A DNA stretch of 64,000 nucleotides from an uncultured Opitutaceae bacterium (GTDB lineage: Bacteria > Verrucomicrobiota > Verrucomicrobiia > Opitutales > Opitutaceae). The position numbers and the translations under genes are program-made. The stretch lies in NCBI GenBank assembly GCA_903862935.1, contig CAIOZY010000041.1:1-64000 (forward strand), read 5' to 3'. Shown one piece after another: positions 43,489-53,234 of the stretch. The notes under the pieces were generated by a model, which searched no databases, was not told the origin of the DNA, and was given only the letters and a program-made list of their open reading frames with translations. The stretch's first letter is position 1. Each line of letters starts with the position of its first letter.

Positions 43489-46400
43489 TCAGCTGGCCTT
43501 TTGGGACCGCGCGTGGGTCATGTAATAGATGAGTGGAACGGCAAGCGGGCTCACGAGCAGGGACGCTATCGCGCCGAACAGGAGTGAAATCGCCAGGCCT
43601 TGGAAGATCGGGTCGGCAAGGATGACGAGACCTCCCACCACCACGGCGAGGGCCGTGAGCATCATGGGCCGGAAACGCACTGCCCCGGACTCGATGCACG
43701 CATCCCGAAGGGACCGCCCGTCGCTGAGCCGCAGTTCGATGAAGTCGACCAGGATGATCGAATTGCGCACGACAATGCCCGCGCCCGCCATGAAGCCGAT
43801 CATCGAGGTTGCGGTGAAGAACGCGCCCATCGCGGCGTGGGCGGGCATGATTCCGATGAGCGAGAAGGGGATCACGGTCATGACGATCAGCGGAGTCGCG
43901 TAATTCTTGAACCAGCCGACCATGAGCATGTAGATCAGGATCAGCACGGCGCCGAAGGCGAGCCCGAGGTCGCGGAAGACCTCGATCGTGACCTGCCATT
44001 CGCCGTCCCACTTCATGGCGGGCTCACGGTCGGAGCCGGGCATGGTCGAGTTGTAGATTCTGACCGAGTCTTGAGTCCCCCCGAAATCGCGCCCGTCGAG
44101 TTTCACGAGCTCACGGTTCATGCCGAGGATCGCGTAGACCGGACTTTCCACGACCCCAGCGACGTCGCCGATCACGTAGGTCACGTTCTGGAGGTTCTTG
44201 TGGTAGATATTTCGCTCTGCACGGGAGGACTCGACGCTCACGAGCTCCCGTAAGGGCACCAGCGGTGCCTGAGGATTCGTCTCTGAGCGCACGGGCAGGG
44301 CCAGAAGGTCTTCGGGCCTGGCGCGCATTGAACGCGGCAGCTCCAGAACAATGTCCACCCCTTCGCGGTCGTCGGCAGTGTGAAGGAGCGTCACCGGGTA
44401 ACCCTGAGCCGCAATCTGCACCGTGCGCGAAACGGCCGCCTCGCTAATACCGTGCAGAGCGGCCTTGGCCTTGTCGACGCGCAGAATCGTCTTCGGCTCC
44501 TCCCTCTCGACGTACCAGTCGATGTCGACCGTCCCGGGCGAGGCCTTGAAGATCTCGCGAACCCGGGCCGCCAGCTTGAGGTGGGCCTCCTCCGTAGGTC
44601 CGTAGACCTCAGCGACCAGGGTCTGCAAGACGGGAGGCCCAGGCGGGACCTCCGCGACAGCCACGGCCGCACCGTACTTCTCCGCAATTGCTGCGAGGCG
44701 GGGCCGCACCCGCTTGGCGATGTCGTGGCTCTGCGCCGCGCGCTCGTTCTTCGGCACGAGATTGACCTGGATGTCCGCCATGTCCGAGCCGCGCCGCATG
44801 AAGTAGTGGCGCACGAGCCCGTTGAAATTGAAAGGCGAGGCCGTCCCCGCGTAGACTTGATAGTCGCGAACTTCGGGCTCGTCCCGCACGGTGGCCGCCA
44901 TCTCACGGGCGACCCGCGCTGTCTGCTCCAGGGTGCTCCCCTTGGGCATGTTCACAATCACCTGGAACTCGGACTTGTTGTCGAAAGGAAGCATCTTCAC
45001 CTTTACGGCCCCGATTCCAACCAAGCCCATGGCCCCCGCCGTCGCCGCGGCCACCACGGCGAGGAAGCCCCATCGCCAAGAGCGGTGGTCCAGCAGGGGT
45101 GCCATCACGCGCTTGTACAGGCGCGTGAAGGCGGTGTCGGACATCATCTCCTCGGCTGCCTCTTCCTCGTCGGACAGGGGGGCGTCCACAAATTCCGAGG
45201 CCTCGGGGACATGGCTGGCGTGGCCGCGCAGGATCTTGAGCGCGGCCCATGGCGTGACGGCGAATGCGACGAGGAGTGAGAAGAGCATTGCCGCGCTCGA
45301 CCCGATAGGGATGGGCCGCATGTAGGGTCCCATTAGGCCGCTCACGAACGCCATCGGTAGCACTGCGGCGATCACCGCCCAGGTGGCGAGGATTGTCGGG
45401 TTCCCGACCTCGTCCACTGCCTCGACTGCGATCTGGAGCAGGCGTTTGCGACGGCAGCTGGGAAGGCCCATGTGCCGGACGATGTTCTCGACGACAACGA
45501 TTGCGTCATCGACCAGGATCCCGATTGAGAAAATCAGGGCAAACAGCGTGATCCGGTTCAGGGTGTAGCCGTACAGGTAGAAAACGAGAAGGGTCAGACC
45601 CAGGGTGACCGGGATCGCAAGAAGGACGACCAGCGACTCGCGCCAGCCTAAGAAGAGAAGGATCAGGATCGCCACGCCAAACACGGCCAGCCCCATGTGG
45701 AGCAGGAGCTCGTTCGATTTCTCAAGGGCCGTTGCCCCGTAATCGCGGGTCACCGTCACTTCGACGTCCCCAGGTATCAGGGTCCCCTTGAAGGAATCAA
45801 CCTTGGCCAATACGGCGGAGACCACGTCGACCGCGTTCGCCCCGGGGCGTTTCGCGACGCTCAGGGTAACCGCAGCCGTCTCCCCGGCGGACCCGCGCCT
45901 TCCAAACAGGACATAGGTAGAGGGATCCTGGGGGCCGTCGACGATCTCGGCTACATCGCGGAGGTAGACGGGCCGGCCTCCGGAGACGCCGACCACGACC
46001 GAGCCCACGTCCTTCGCGTCACGGAAGAAAGTGCCCGCCTGAAGGAGGGTCTCGCTGTTGCCGGCCGCCTGGGCTCCCGCGAGAACCTGGGCGTTGGACT
46101 GCTGGAGCATCGGGACCAGGTATGCCGGGCTCAGGCCGCGCGAGGAGAGCCTCTGTGGGTCCAACAGGACCCGGATCGCTCGGGGTTGGCCGCCGATGAG
46201 CGCCGTCTCGGCGACCTGCGGGATCTGCTTGACGGCATCGTCCACCTGGGCGGCGAGCCGGCGGAGCGTCACGTGATCGTAGCGGGCGCTGTGGAAGGTG
46301 AGGGCCAGGATTGGGACGTCGTCGATCGTGCGCGCCTTGATCAGGGGCGGGACTACGCCCAAGGGAATTCGGTCGAAGTTCGACTGGAGCTTCTGGTTGA

Positions 46401-46773
46401 GCCGCACGAGGGCGGCCTCGAGGTCCGTGCCGACCTTGAACCGGACGATCGTCATGTTCCCGCCCGGGCTCGAGGTGGAATACAGGTACTCCACTCCAGG
46501 AATCTCCCAGAGCAGTTTTTCCATCGGCCGGGTGACCCGGTTCTCGACCTCGTGCGCGCTGGCGCCGGGCATGGCCACCATCACGTCAATCATCGGCACC
46601 TTGATCTGAGGCTCTTCCTCCCGGGGGAGCATCAGGACGGCAAACACTCCGAGCAGGAGCGAGGCCGCGACCATGATCGGGGTCAGCTTCGAGTCGATGA
46701 AACGCGAGGCGATCCGGCCCGCGAAACCGTACCGGGAGGGATCGGGAGGCAACGGCCGCTGGGGATCCTTCAC
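43489..46773 (-). CDS. RND efflux permease (AcrB/MdtB-like)
   Basis: The 1094-residue inner-membrane pump has 12 predicted helices and two large periplasmic loops. The proton-relay Asp pair appears in [13 protein letters not shown] in the fourth helix, and the N-terminal [14 protein letters not shown] is typical. It starts at a GTG overlapping the adaptor stop by 4 nt. Pump substrates cannot be read from sequence; the family includes drug and metal exporters. The operon also contains adaptor, TolC and small membrane proteins, and the regulator is ArsR-type, so metal, sulfur or electrophile export is suggested. Confidence 0.93.
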   Translation of the reverse strand: MKDPQRPLPPDPSRYGFAGRIASRFIDSKLTPIMVAASLLLGVFAVLMLPREEEPQIKVPMIDVMVAMPGASAHEVENRVTRPMEKLLWEIPGVEYLYSTSSPGGNMTIVRFKVGTDLEAALVRLNQKLQSNFDRIPLGVVPPLIKARTIDDVPILALTFHSARYDHVTLRRLAAQVDDAVKQIPQVAETALIGGQPRAIRVLLDPQRLSSRGLSPAYLVPMLQQSNAQVLAGAQAAGNSETLLQAGTFFRDAKDVGSVVVGVSGGRPVYLRDVAEIVDGPQDPSTYVLFGRRGSAGETAAVTLSVAKRPGANAVDVVSAVLAKVDSFKGTLIPGDVEVTVTRDYGATALEKSNELLLHMGLAVFGVAILILLFLGWRESLVVLLAIPVTLGLTLLVFYLYGYTLNRITLFALIFSIGILVDDAIVVVENIVRHMGLPSCRRKRLLQIAVEAVDEVGNPTILATWAVIAAVLPMAFVSGLMGPYMRPIPIGSSAAMLFSLLVAFAVTPWAALKILRGHASHVPEASEFVDAPLSDEEEAAEEMMSDTAFTRLYKRVMAPLLDHRSWRWGFLAVVAAATAGAMGLVGIGAVKVKMLPFDNKSEFQVIVNMPKGSTLEQTARVAREMAATVRDEPEVRDYQVYAGTASPFNFNGLVRHYFMRRGSDMADIQVNLVPKNERAAQSHDIAKRVRPRLAAIAEKYGAAVAVAEVPPGPPVLQTLVAEVYGPTEEAHLKLAARVREIFKASPGTVDIDWYVEREEPKTILRVDKAKAALHGISEAAVSRTVQIAAQGYPVTLLHTADDREGVDIVLELPRSMRARPEDLLALPVRSETNPQAPLVPLRELVSVESSRAERNIYHKNLQNVTYVIGDVAGVVESPVYAILGMNRELVKLDGRDFGGTQDSVRIYNSTMPGSDREPAMKWDGEWQVTIEVFRDLGLAFGAVLILIYMLMVGWFKNYATPLIVMTVIPFSLIGIMPAHAAMGAFFTATSMIGFMAGAGIVVRNSIILVDFIELRLSDGRSLRDACIESGAVRFRPMMLTALAVVVGGLVILADPIFQGLAISLLFGAIASLLVSPLAVPLIYYMTHARSQKAS

Positions 46774-47798
46774 GGCTGGGCCTCCAGGGGCGTTCCCTCC
46801 CGCAATCCGGCCGGCGGATCAAGGACGACGCGCTCATTGGCGTCCAGGCCGGACAGGATCTCGACCTGGTCGTCGCGTGGGGTGCTGGTTGTCACAAGGC
46901 GGAGAACGGCGCGGTTTTGGGCCCCGGCCACAAAGACTCGCTCCATCTGGCCCCACCGTGCGACTGAGGAAGCGGGTACGAGCAGCATTGCTACAGGGTC
47001 CCCGGGTACCATCACCCGGGCGAATTCGCCCGAGTTTACGGCCACCCCGGCGGGTACCTCTATCTTGGCGAGGACCGTGTGCGCTCCGGGATCAGCCGCG
47101 CTGGACAGCTCGGCCAGCCGCCCGTTGAAGAAAGTCGATCGGGCGGGGATTTCGACCGAGAGGGTCGCCCCGGGCGAGAGCTTCTGTGCCAGCGAGTCGG
47201 GAATGCCCGCCTCCACTTGGAAACTGCCGGTGCCCTCGATCTCCATGAGAGGAACGCCCGGCGAGGCGAGGTCCCCGGCGTTGGCGGACTTTGCAGCGAT
47301 GACCCCGTCAAACGGGGCCCGGATCTCCGTATAACCTAGCATCGTCTTGGCCTCGCTCACCATCGCCCTGGAGGCGTTGAGCCGGTCCTCAAGTCCCCGG
47401 ACCACGTCGGCTGTGCTGGCTCCCTTGGCGAGAAGCTGATGCTCACGCTCGAAGTCGCGCTGCGCTCCGTTGAGCTGGGCCTGAGCCTGTGCGAGCCGCG
47501 CGCCGATCTCCCCTGCGCTGATCTTGGCCAAGAGGTCGCCGGAGCGCACGCGCTGGCCGAGCGTTACAGTCATCTCCTCGATCGCGCCCATGACCTTGGG
47601 AGCGAGCTGTGCACGGCGGACCGGCCGCACGGAGCCTGTGACCTCGTTGAGGGTCGGGATGCGCTCGGCCCGAACGGCGGCGAGCCGCACCCGTACGGGA
47701 GGAGTTGCCGCAGAGGAATCTGCCTCGGTTTGCCGGCCGCAGCCGGCCAGCGCCGCTACGAGCGTGCAGCCAAGAATAAGGGTGTGGGAGGAGTGCAT
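46770..47798 (-). CDS. RND periplasmic adaptor lipoprotein
   Basis: The 342-residue protein begins with a lipoprotein signal ending in the lipobox LAGC (Cys at about 20). It has a biotinyl-lipoyl-like domain, a helical hairpin (about 95-165, with an Ala/Glu/Gln-rich coiled coil), and the adaptor beta-barrel domains. It connects the RND pump to TolC across the periplasm. It overlaps the pump gene by 4 nt and follows the TolC gene by 8 bp. Confidence 0.92.
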   Translation of the reverse strand: MHSSHTLILGCTLVAALAGCGRQTEADSSAATPPVRVRLAAVRAERIPTLNEVTGSVRPVRRAQLAPKVMGAIEEMTVTLGQRVRSGDLLAKISAGEIGARLAQAQAQLNGAQRDFEREHQLLAKGASTADVVRGLEDRLNASRAMVSEAKTMLGYTEIRAPFDGVIAAKSANAGDLASPGVPLMEIEGTGSFQVEAGIPDSLAQKLSPGATLSVEIPARSTFFNGRLAELSSAADPGAHTVLAKIEVPAGVAVNSGEFARVMVPGDPVAMLLVPASSVARWGQMERVFVAGAQNRAVLRLVTTSTPRDDQVEILSGLDANERVVLDPPAGLREGTPLEAQP

Positions 47799-47806
47799 GG
47801 GTAAGG

Positions 47807-49123
47807 TCAGGATTGGGGAAGGGGTTGGAGGCCCAAGGCGCGGCGGAGCTCGACCAAGGCCATGTGTTCGTCGGCTGCGGCCGCGGTGCGCCGGAGCCGG
47901 GCTTCGAGGAGCCGGCCCTCGACTCCGATGAGGTCGGCCGTCAGCACCGCCTCCTTTTCAAAGCGCGCGCGGGTGAGGGCCGCACTTTCCTCGGCCTGTT
48001 CCACCGCCCGGGTGGCCACGGATAGCGTCTGGACGGCGTCGGCGTGGGAGAGCCGCGCCTGTTCAACCTCGAGTTCGACGCCCAGGGTGGCCTTCCGGAG
48101 CATTTCCTTGATCTGCGTAAGCCCGGCGTCGGCCTCGCGGACCTTCCCGGAGGTCTGTCCGCCGTCGAAGATGTTCATGTCCACGGAAAGGCCCGCGAGC
48201 CAGCCGTCGGCATGGCGGTCGAGCTGCCAGCCTTGGTCGTACTGGTAGCTGGCAAAGGCGTTCACCGTGGGGCGCCGGCCGGACCTCGCCGCGTTGACCA
48301 TCGCGGCCGCCGCGCGGACTCTCGCCTGCAGGCCCACAAGCTCCGGTCGCCGGGAGAAGTCGTTTGTGTCGGGAAGCACGAGCCGGCCCAGGGCCGGATC
48401 CGAATCCGCAAGCTCGACCGACCCGCCGATCGGCTCCAGTCCGAGAACGAACTGAAAAGCACGGGCCGCGAGCTCCGCCCCGTGGTGGGCGCTAGCGAGC
48501 ATCTCCTGGGTTTGCGCGAGCTGGACCTCCAGGCTGAGCAGGTCCGCCTTGAGGAGCTGCCCGGCCTCGTAGCGCGCCTGGGCGGCCGAGACTGCAGCCT
48601 CGTAGGCCCGGACACCGCCCGCGACCGCGCCGACCGCTTCCCGGGCCTTGCGCATGTTCAGGGCGGCCTTGACGACCGCGGTCGCCAGATCGTTGCGGGT
48701 GGCCTGCAAGTCGAAGTCCGCCGCCTCGGCTCCAGCTTTGGCCGCCTCGCGGCCGGCCGTGGCGCGCCCGCCGCTGTAGATATTGTAGGCTACCGTCCCG
48801 GTTGCGTTGAGGTCGTCGATCTTCCCCGGGTGGTTGAAATCGAGCCCGAAGCTGAAGGCCCTCTGGTTTAGGATGGATCCGAACGCCATCATGGGACTGT
48901 TCGTGTCCGTGTAGCGGCCGGAAACCGACAGCTGGGGAAGCCAAGCCGCCTGGGATTGGCTGACCAGGGCCTGTGCAGCCTCGATCCGCGCCCGGGCGAC
49001 CCGTGCGTCGGGGTTGTGCTCCAGGGCAGTTGCGACAGCGCGGTCCAGGGTCCAGGGCTCGTCCGCGCGAGCGAGCGGGACGGCGCTGGCCAGAATCAGG
49101 GCGACAATAAAGAGGCGGTTCAT
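47807..49123 (-). CDS. TolC-family outer-membrane efflux protein
   Basis: The 438-residue protein has a signal peptide (about 1-20) and two OEP repeats of long helices, marked by ARARIEAAQALVSQSQAAWLPQLSVSGRY and a second repeat with EVELEQARLSHADAVQTLSVA-type sequence. It forms the trimeric exit duct for the RND pump encoded downstream. It is the first large gene of the operon after two small membrane proteins, 3 bp from the DUF6132 stop. Confidence 0.93.
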   Translation of the reverse strand: MNRLFIVALILASAVPLARADEPWTLDRAVATALEHNPDARVARARIEAAQALVSQSQAAWLPQLSVSGRYTDTNSPMMAFGSILNQRAFSFGLDFNHPGKIDDLNATGTVAYNIYSGGRATAGREAAKAGAEAADFDLQATRNDLATAVVKAALNMRKAREAVGAVAGGVRAYEAAVSAAQARYEAGQLLKADLLSLEVQLAQTQEMLASAHHGAELAARAFQFVLGLEPIGGSVELADSDPALGRLVLPDTNDFSRRPELVGLQARVRAAAAMVNAARSGRRPTVNAFASYQYDQGWQLDRHADGWLAGLSVDMNIFDGGQTSGKVREADAGLTQIKEMLRKATLGVELEVEQARLSHADAVQTLSVATRAVEQAEESAALTRARFEKEAVLTADLIGVEGRLLEARLRRTAAAADEHMALVELRRALGLQPLPQS

Positions 49124-49126
49124 GGG

Positions 49127-49312
49127 TCAGGACGACGAGGATCCGGCTACGGCAAGCATCAGCCCCAAGAAGCCGCCGTACAGGGCTCCCCTCCACCAGG
49201 TCGAAGTTAGCGGGCAGGTCCCGGAGGTGCATTGGCCTAGGGCGCCCATGGCGGCGCCCAGGGAGGCACCGACGGAAACGGTGATGACGAAGCGGAGCAG
49301 GGTTGGTTTCAT
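49127..49312 (-). CDS. DUF6132-like small membrane protein
   Basis: The 61-residue protein has two hydrophobic helices, one at the N-terminus and one at the C-terminus, with QCTSGTCPLTS between them, a Cys-x4-Cys pair facing one side of the membrane. The size and motif recall DUF6132. It lies between the DUF2892 gene and TolC in the ArsR-controlled operon. The Cys pair may be redox- or metal-active; this is inference. Confidence 0.7.
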   Translation of the reverse strand: MKPTLLRFVITVSVGASLGAAMGALGQCTSGTCPLTSTWWRGALYGGFLGLMLAVAGSSSS

Positions 49313-49323
49313 GGGTTCAGGTT

Positions 49324-49554
49324 TCAGCGGGCCTTGGGTGCGCCGCCCCAGTGGATGAACCCGCTGTCGTCGATCCAGCCGAGCTTCCTGAGCAGGAGGG
49401 TGGGGGGGCAGAAGCCGGTGAAAGCGGACTGGATCAGGTTTGCCCCGGCGAAGGCCGGCAGGAGCAGCCACCACGGGTTGACCACGGCGGCGAGGGCGGT
49501 GCCGATCAGCACCATGGAACCGGCCAAGACTCGGATGAAGGATTCGGATTTCAT
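49324..49554 (-). CDS. DUF2892 (YgaP-like) membrane protein
   Basis: The 76-residue protein has a two-helix DUF2892 core (LIGTALAAVVNPWWLLLPAFAGANLIQSAFTGFCP, read here as two helices) followed by PPTLLLRKLGW. DUF2892 is the membrane half of rhodanese-type YgaP and is often linked to sulfur-sensing ArsR regulators. It is the first gene of the leftward operon; its start is 48 bp from the ArsR start. Confidence 0.82.
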   Translation of the reverse strand: MKSESFIRVLAGSMVLIGTALAAVVNPWWLLLPAFAGANLIQSAFTGFCPPTLLLRKLGWIDDSGFIHWGGAPKAR

Positions 49555-49573
49555 AGCAATTGTGATTGACTAA

Positions 49574-49599
49574 TATGCGTACATGAGCATATGTGTACA
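49574..49599. promoter_or_regulatory. Direct repeat in the ArsR divergent region (likely operator)
   Basis: TATGCGTACA (49574-49583) and TATGTGTACA (49590-49599) differ at one base and start 16 bp apart, inside the 48-bp gap between the divergent DUF2892 and arsR genes. TTGACA on the minus strand (49609-49604) and TTGACT on the plus strand (49566-49571) flank it like -35 boxes. ArsR bound here would shut both promoters. Confidence 0.65.
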
Positions 49600-49602
49600 A
49601 GT

Positions 49603-50004
49603 ATGTCAAGAGTCAACACGCCCCAACGCTTCATCAATCTCCGCCAAGCGGGCTCGCTGCCCGATGGGGCGATCGAACTGATTGCGCGCCGCTTCGCGGT
49701 TCTTTCCGAGCCGGCCCGGCTGCGCCTGGTTCACGCGCTGTTCGACGCGGAAAAAAGCGTGAATGCCCTTGCGGAGGAGACCGGCAGCTCCCAGCCCAAC
49801 ACCTCCAGGCACCTCCAGGCGCTGGCAAGTGTCGGGGTCGTCTCGCGGAGGAGGGAGGGGCCTCAGTCGCTCTATTCGATCTGCGACCCATCGATTTACA
49901 AGCTGTGTGACCTGGTGTGCGGGAGCATTGAAAAGCAGCTGGCGAGACAGGTCGGAGTGTTCAATCCGGACGTCAGACTGGGTGCTCAGCCCCGGCGGCC
50001 GTAG
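49603..50004 (+). CDS. ArsR/SmtB-family transcriptional regulator
   Basis: The 133-residue protein is a winged-helix dimer with FAVLSEPARLRLVHAL near 31-46 and the recognition helix QPNTSRHLQALASVGVV near 64-80. Three Cys residues (about 94, 102 and 106) cluster in the last helix region, a likely metal, persulfide or redox sensor site. It is divergent from the RND operon and shares a short gap with direct repeats. ATG at 49603 was preferred over 49591 because the upstream Met would fall in the repeat. Leaderless translation is possible. Confidence 0.9.
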   Translation: MSRVNTPQRFINLRQAGSLPDGAIELIARRFAVLSEPARLRLVHALFDAEKSVNALAEETGSSQPNTSRHLQALASVGVVSRRREGPQSLYSICDPSIYKLCDLVCGSIEKQLARQVGVFNPDVRLGAQPRRP

Positions 50005-50013
50005 GCAAACGCG

Positions 50014-50649
50014 ATGGAAGCTGACTTCTGGGACAGCCGTTACGACACGGACGAGTTCATCTACGGCACCGATCCCAATGACTTTGTCGTCTCGGTCGCC
50101 GGAGACGTTCCCGGGGGCCCCGTCCTCTGCTTGGCCGAAGGGGAAGGCCGGAACGCGGCCTTCTTCGCCCAGCGGGGTCATAGGGTGACGGCGGTCGACG
50201 CCTCGACTGTGGGACTTGCGAAGGCCGTGCGCCTGGCGACGGCCCGCGGCGTGGTCGTGACAACCCAGGTGGCCGATCTCGGTTCCTACACGATCGAGCC
50301 GGGGTTTTGGTCGGCGATCGTCGCCACATGGGCGCACCTTCCGCCCGAGCTGCGCCGCAGGGTCCACCGGCAGGCAGTCGCGGGTCTCCGGCCTGGCGGG
50401 GTCTTCATTCTCGAGGCGTACACGCCGGGACAGCTTGCCCTCGGAACAGGCGGCCCGAGGGACCGTCAATTGCTGATGACGCTCGAGGCGCTCCGGAGCG
50501 AGCTCACCGGGCTTGAGTTTCTCGTCGGCCGGGAGTGCGAACGGGATGTCTCCGAAGGCTCCGCCCACAAGGGCCGTAGCTCGGTCGTCCAGGTCTGCGC
50601 TCGGCGGGGAAACCTGGCTGCGGCGAGCCCGCAGCGCGGGAGAGACTAG
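50014..50649 (+). CDS. Class I SAM-dependent methyltransferase (TehB-like)
   Basis: The 211-residue protein has a small Rossmann methyltransferase fold; motif I is the divergent VLCLAEGEGRNAAFFA, followed by VTAVDASTVGLAKA and LRPGGVFILEAYTPGQ. Similar proteins include TehB and thiol/thiopurine-like methyltransferases. It starts 9 bp after arsR, so it belongs to the same regulon. Methylating a thiol, tellurite-like or arsenic-like substrate would suit the context, but that is inference. Confidence 0.82.
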   Translation: MEADFWDSRYDTDEFIYGTDPNDFVVSVAGDVPGGPVLCLAEGEGRNAAFFAQRGHRVTAVDASTVGLAKAVRLATARGVVVTTQVADLGSYTIEPGFWSAIVATWAHLPPELRRRVHRQAVAGLRPGGVFILEAYTPGQLALGTGGPRDRQLLMTLEALRSELTGLEFLVGRECERDVSEGSAHKGRSSVVQVCARRGNLAAASPQRGRD

Positions 50650-50664
50650 CCGGGGCCTCGGTGG

Positions 50665-52644
50665 TCACCGGACCATCGACTGGAGAATCCTCAGCTTTTC
50701 GCGCGCGTCGCCGTCGGATGGGTCGAGCTTGGCGGCCGCCGCCATGTGGGCCAGAGCCTCGCCCAGCTGCCCGATCCTCGCGTACGTGATGGCAAGGTTC
50801 TTGTGCGCCTCCGCACTGTCCGGATTGACCCGGACGGCCAGCACGAAGTGGGCGATCGCCTGATCGAAACGCCCCAGCCTGGCGCATACGATGCCGGCGT
50901 ATTGCTGCGCGGCGAAGTTGTCGGGATCGAGCCGGAGCGTCTCCTCCAGGTGGGTAAGGGCCTCGGGCAGCCGGCCTGGATCTTTCGCAAGCTGCGTTGC
51001 GAGGTTGTAATGGGTGTCCCCGTTGCCGGGATCGATTCGCAGCGCCTGCCCGTAGTGATCGAGGGCCTCGGGCATCCGCCCCGGCATCTGCGCCAGGATG
51101 TTCGCCAGGTTATTGTGGGCTTCGCCGAGGTTGGGGTTGATCCGCAGCGCGTGCTCGAACTCGGATACTGCCTGCTGGGTTTGGCCAGAGTCTGCAAGGA
51201 CCTGGGCGAACTTCGAGACCTGCCCGGCGTGGAGGCTGACGCACTGCAGGAGCGTGAACACCGCGGACAGCCCGAGCAACAGGGACCAGGCCCCGCGGAC
51301 GGCCACCCGCAGCACCGGCCTGTCGGAAAGCACCTGTTCGAGTCCGAAAATTCCCAGGACTGAGAGGATCGCCAGAGCCGGGATAAACTCGATTTCGTAG
51401 CGCCCGCAGGACCAATAATACATGCCCAAGGTCAGTGCGCCCGCGCCAAACAGAAGCGCTGCCGAACCCGCTGCGGAGCGTAGGGTGGAGCGGTCCAGAC
51501 CTTCCCGTCCGCGCCAGGCGAGCGGCGCCGCTAGGGCGAGCCACAGGATGGGAAGGTTCACCAACACGCCGAAGGTGTCCTCAACCGGCATGTGGCCGGC
51601 GGGCGGCAGCGTTCCCCGAGCAGGCATGTGAAAGGGAAACGACGAGCTCCAGCGCGCGGGCTCGAGGAAGTAGGTCCGCAGGTTGAACTCGAGGTAGGCC
51701 GGGCTGAAATGTCCCATCGCACCCTCCCGCTCGGCCGCCAGCTGGTAGCTCTGGCCGAACTCAAAGGCGCTGCCGAACCTGAGAAAATTGTAGAGCATAA
51801 TCCCCAGCCCGCACAGGGAGATGGGGACAAGCGCTGCGGCGAGGCTGGCCCAGGGCCCCCATCGACCCGGGCCTCCGGGGCTTTGCCTCCATGCGGCAGC
51901 GACGGGCACGAGCAGGATCACCGCCCCGTAAAGGACCGCCGGACGGGCGCCCACGGCGAGCCCGAAGGCGAGGCTCGCCGCAGCAAGCCACGGACCCCGC
52001 TTGGCGGGCCTCTCTGCGGCCATCCAGATGAAGGCCAGCGACAGCAGGGTCAAAGCGCATCCGCAGCTGATCGCGACCTCGTAGAACTCGGCCCGCTGGA
52101 GGAGGAACGGCATCCCCGATGCAAGGCCCAGGACGGCAACCCCCACTGCCGCCACCCCCGGGGAAACCTCTGGAAAGTATCGGCGCCAAAGGTGCAGGAT
52201 GGCGGACGCCCCGGCCAGGAAGCCGGCCGCGAGGAAGAAGGCCACCGCTGTCTGCTGAAAGAGATACCGGCCCGTCACGGCCGCCCAGGGCCAGAAGAGG
52301 AGGACGACCGGCGTGGCACCGAAGTAAAGATAGAGTCGGCCCCGGTAATAGCTCTGGTCGTGGAGCCAGTAGGGTGGGCCGCGGTAGGGAAGGCTCTGCT
52401 CCGGATCCAGCGGGTCGGCCAGTTGTGCGAATCCGGGCGGTATCTCGGACTTCAGGCTGAGCTGACCGGACTGGAACCCCTGGACCAACAGGTTGTAGTT
52501 CTGGGAGGCCGGATCCGGCTTGGGGCCGTAGGGGCGGACCCATTCGGACATCGCGAGAAACAACCCTACGATCGCCGCGCAGGCCGCGGCCGGCAGGAGG
52601 ATCCGCGTTCGCGGCGGCGCGTTCGCTGGGCGGCTCTGGGTCAT
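50665..52644 (-). CDS. Multi-span membrane protein with C-terminal TPR repeats
   Basis: The 659-residue protein has about ten membrane helices in the first 470 residues, with the layout of GT-C/PMT-type glycosyltransferases, and then about four tetratricopeptide repeats (about 490-640). Landmarks in the repeats include EFEHALRINPNLGEAHNNLANIL and LRIDPGNGDTHYNLA. This pairing is common in Planctomycetes and Verrucomicrobia. The enzyme activity and acceptor are not known; the conserved catalytic acidic pair could not be placed surely. It is divergent from the glyoxalase-like gene. Confidence 0.78.
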   Translation of the reverse strand: MTQSRPANAPPRTRILLPAAACAAIVGLFLAMSEWVRPYGPKPDPASQNYNLLVQGFQSGQLSLKSEIPPGFAQLADPLDPEQSLPYRGPPYWLHDQSYYRGRLYLYFGATPVVLLFWPWAAVTGRYLFQQTAVAFFLAAGFLAGASAILHLWRRYFPEVSPGVAAVGVAVLGLASGMPFLLQRAEFYEVAISCGCALTLLSLAFIWMAAERPAKRGPWLAAASLAFGLAVGARPAVLYGAVILLVPVAAAWRQSPGGPGRWGPWASLAAALVPISLCGLGIMLYNFLRFGSAFEFGQSYQLAAEREGAMGHFSPAYLEFNLRTYFLEPARWSSSFPFHMPARGTLPPAGHMPVEDTFGVLVNLPILWLALAAPLAWRGREGLDRSTLRSAAGSAALLFGAGALTLGMYYWSCGRYEIEFIPALAILSVLGIFGLEQVLSDRPVLRVAVRGAWSLLLGLSAVFTLLQCVSLHAGQVSKFAQVLADSGQTQQAVSEFEHALRINPNLGEAHNNLANILAQMPGRMPEALDHYGQALRIDPGNGDTHYNLATQLAKDPGRLPEALTHLEETLRLDPDNFAAQQYAGIVCARLGRFDQAIAHFVLAVRVNPDSAEAHKNLAITYARIGQLGEALAHMAAAAKLDPSDGDAREKLRILQSMVR

Positions 52645-52790
52645 GGGCGCGTTGCGTGGGGGGCGGGCCGACGGGCCCCGTCCGGAAACCCGCCCAAGCT
52701 ACCCCCGGCGTCCGGCGAGTCGAGCGAATCCCCCGGGCGGGGTCGAAGCGGCCGTTTGACTCGGGCGCCCCACGGGGCTTCATGTGGGGC

Positions 52791-53177
52791 ATGGTCACCA
52801 AACTTCTCCACACCCGGATGCGCGTGAACGACATCGAGCGCTCGGTCCGGTTCTACGAGGGAGCCCTCGGCCTAAAGGTCGCCCGCCGCAGCACTTCGCC
52901 GCGCGGGGCGCAGCTTGTCTTCCTATCAACCCCCAACAGCGACGAGGAGATCGAGCTCTGCCAGCTCCCGGGAAGCCCCGCCGTGCAGGTCCAGCCTGAC
53001 CTGATGCACTTGGCCTTCCTGGTCGACGACCTCGAGGCCTTTTCGAAAGACCTCCGCAGGAAGGGCTACGCGTTGAGCGACGGTCCGACCCGCTCTGGTT
53101 CCGGATCGGTGATCGCCTTTCTCGACGCCCCGGAGGGCTACGAGGTTGAGTTGATTCAGAAGGCCCCGAGGGTCTAG
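52791..53177 (+). CDS. VOC-family protein, glyoxalase I-like
   Basis: The 128-residue protein has two beta-alpha-beta-beta-beta units: LLHTRMRVNDIERSVRFYE at the start and MHLAFLVDDLEAFSKDL in the middle. The metal ligands of glyoxalase I (His, Glu, His, Glu) appear as LLHTRM, EIELCQ, LMHLAF and YEVELIQ. It may detoxify methylglyoxal as a GloA-type enzyme; other VOC activities are possible. ATG at 52791 was chosen over 52782. Confidence 0.87.
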   Translation: MVTKLLHTRMRVNDIERSVRFYEGALGLKVARRSTSPRGAQLVFLSTPNSDEEIELCQLPGSPAVQVQPDLMHLAFLVDDLEAFSKDLRRKGYALSDGPTRSGSGSVIAFLDAPEGYEVELIQKAPRV

Positions 53178-53234
53178 GGCGACTCTCCCGGATTGGGCTT
53201 TCCCCCGGCGGCCTTTTGCCCACGCTTGGGGGAA

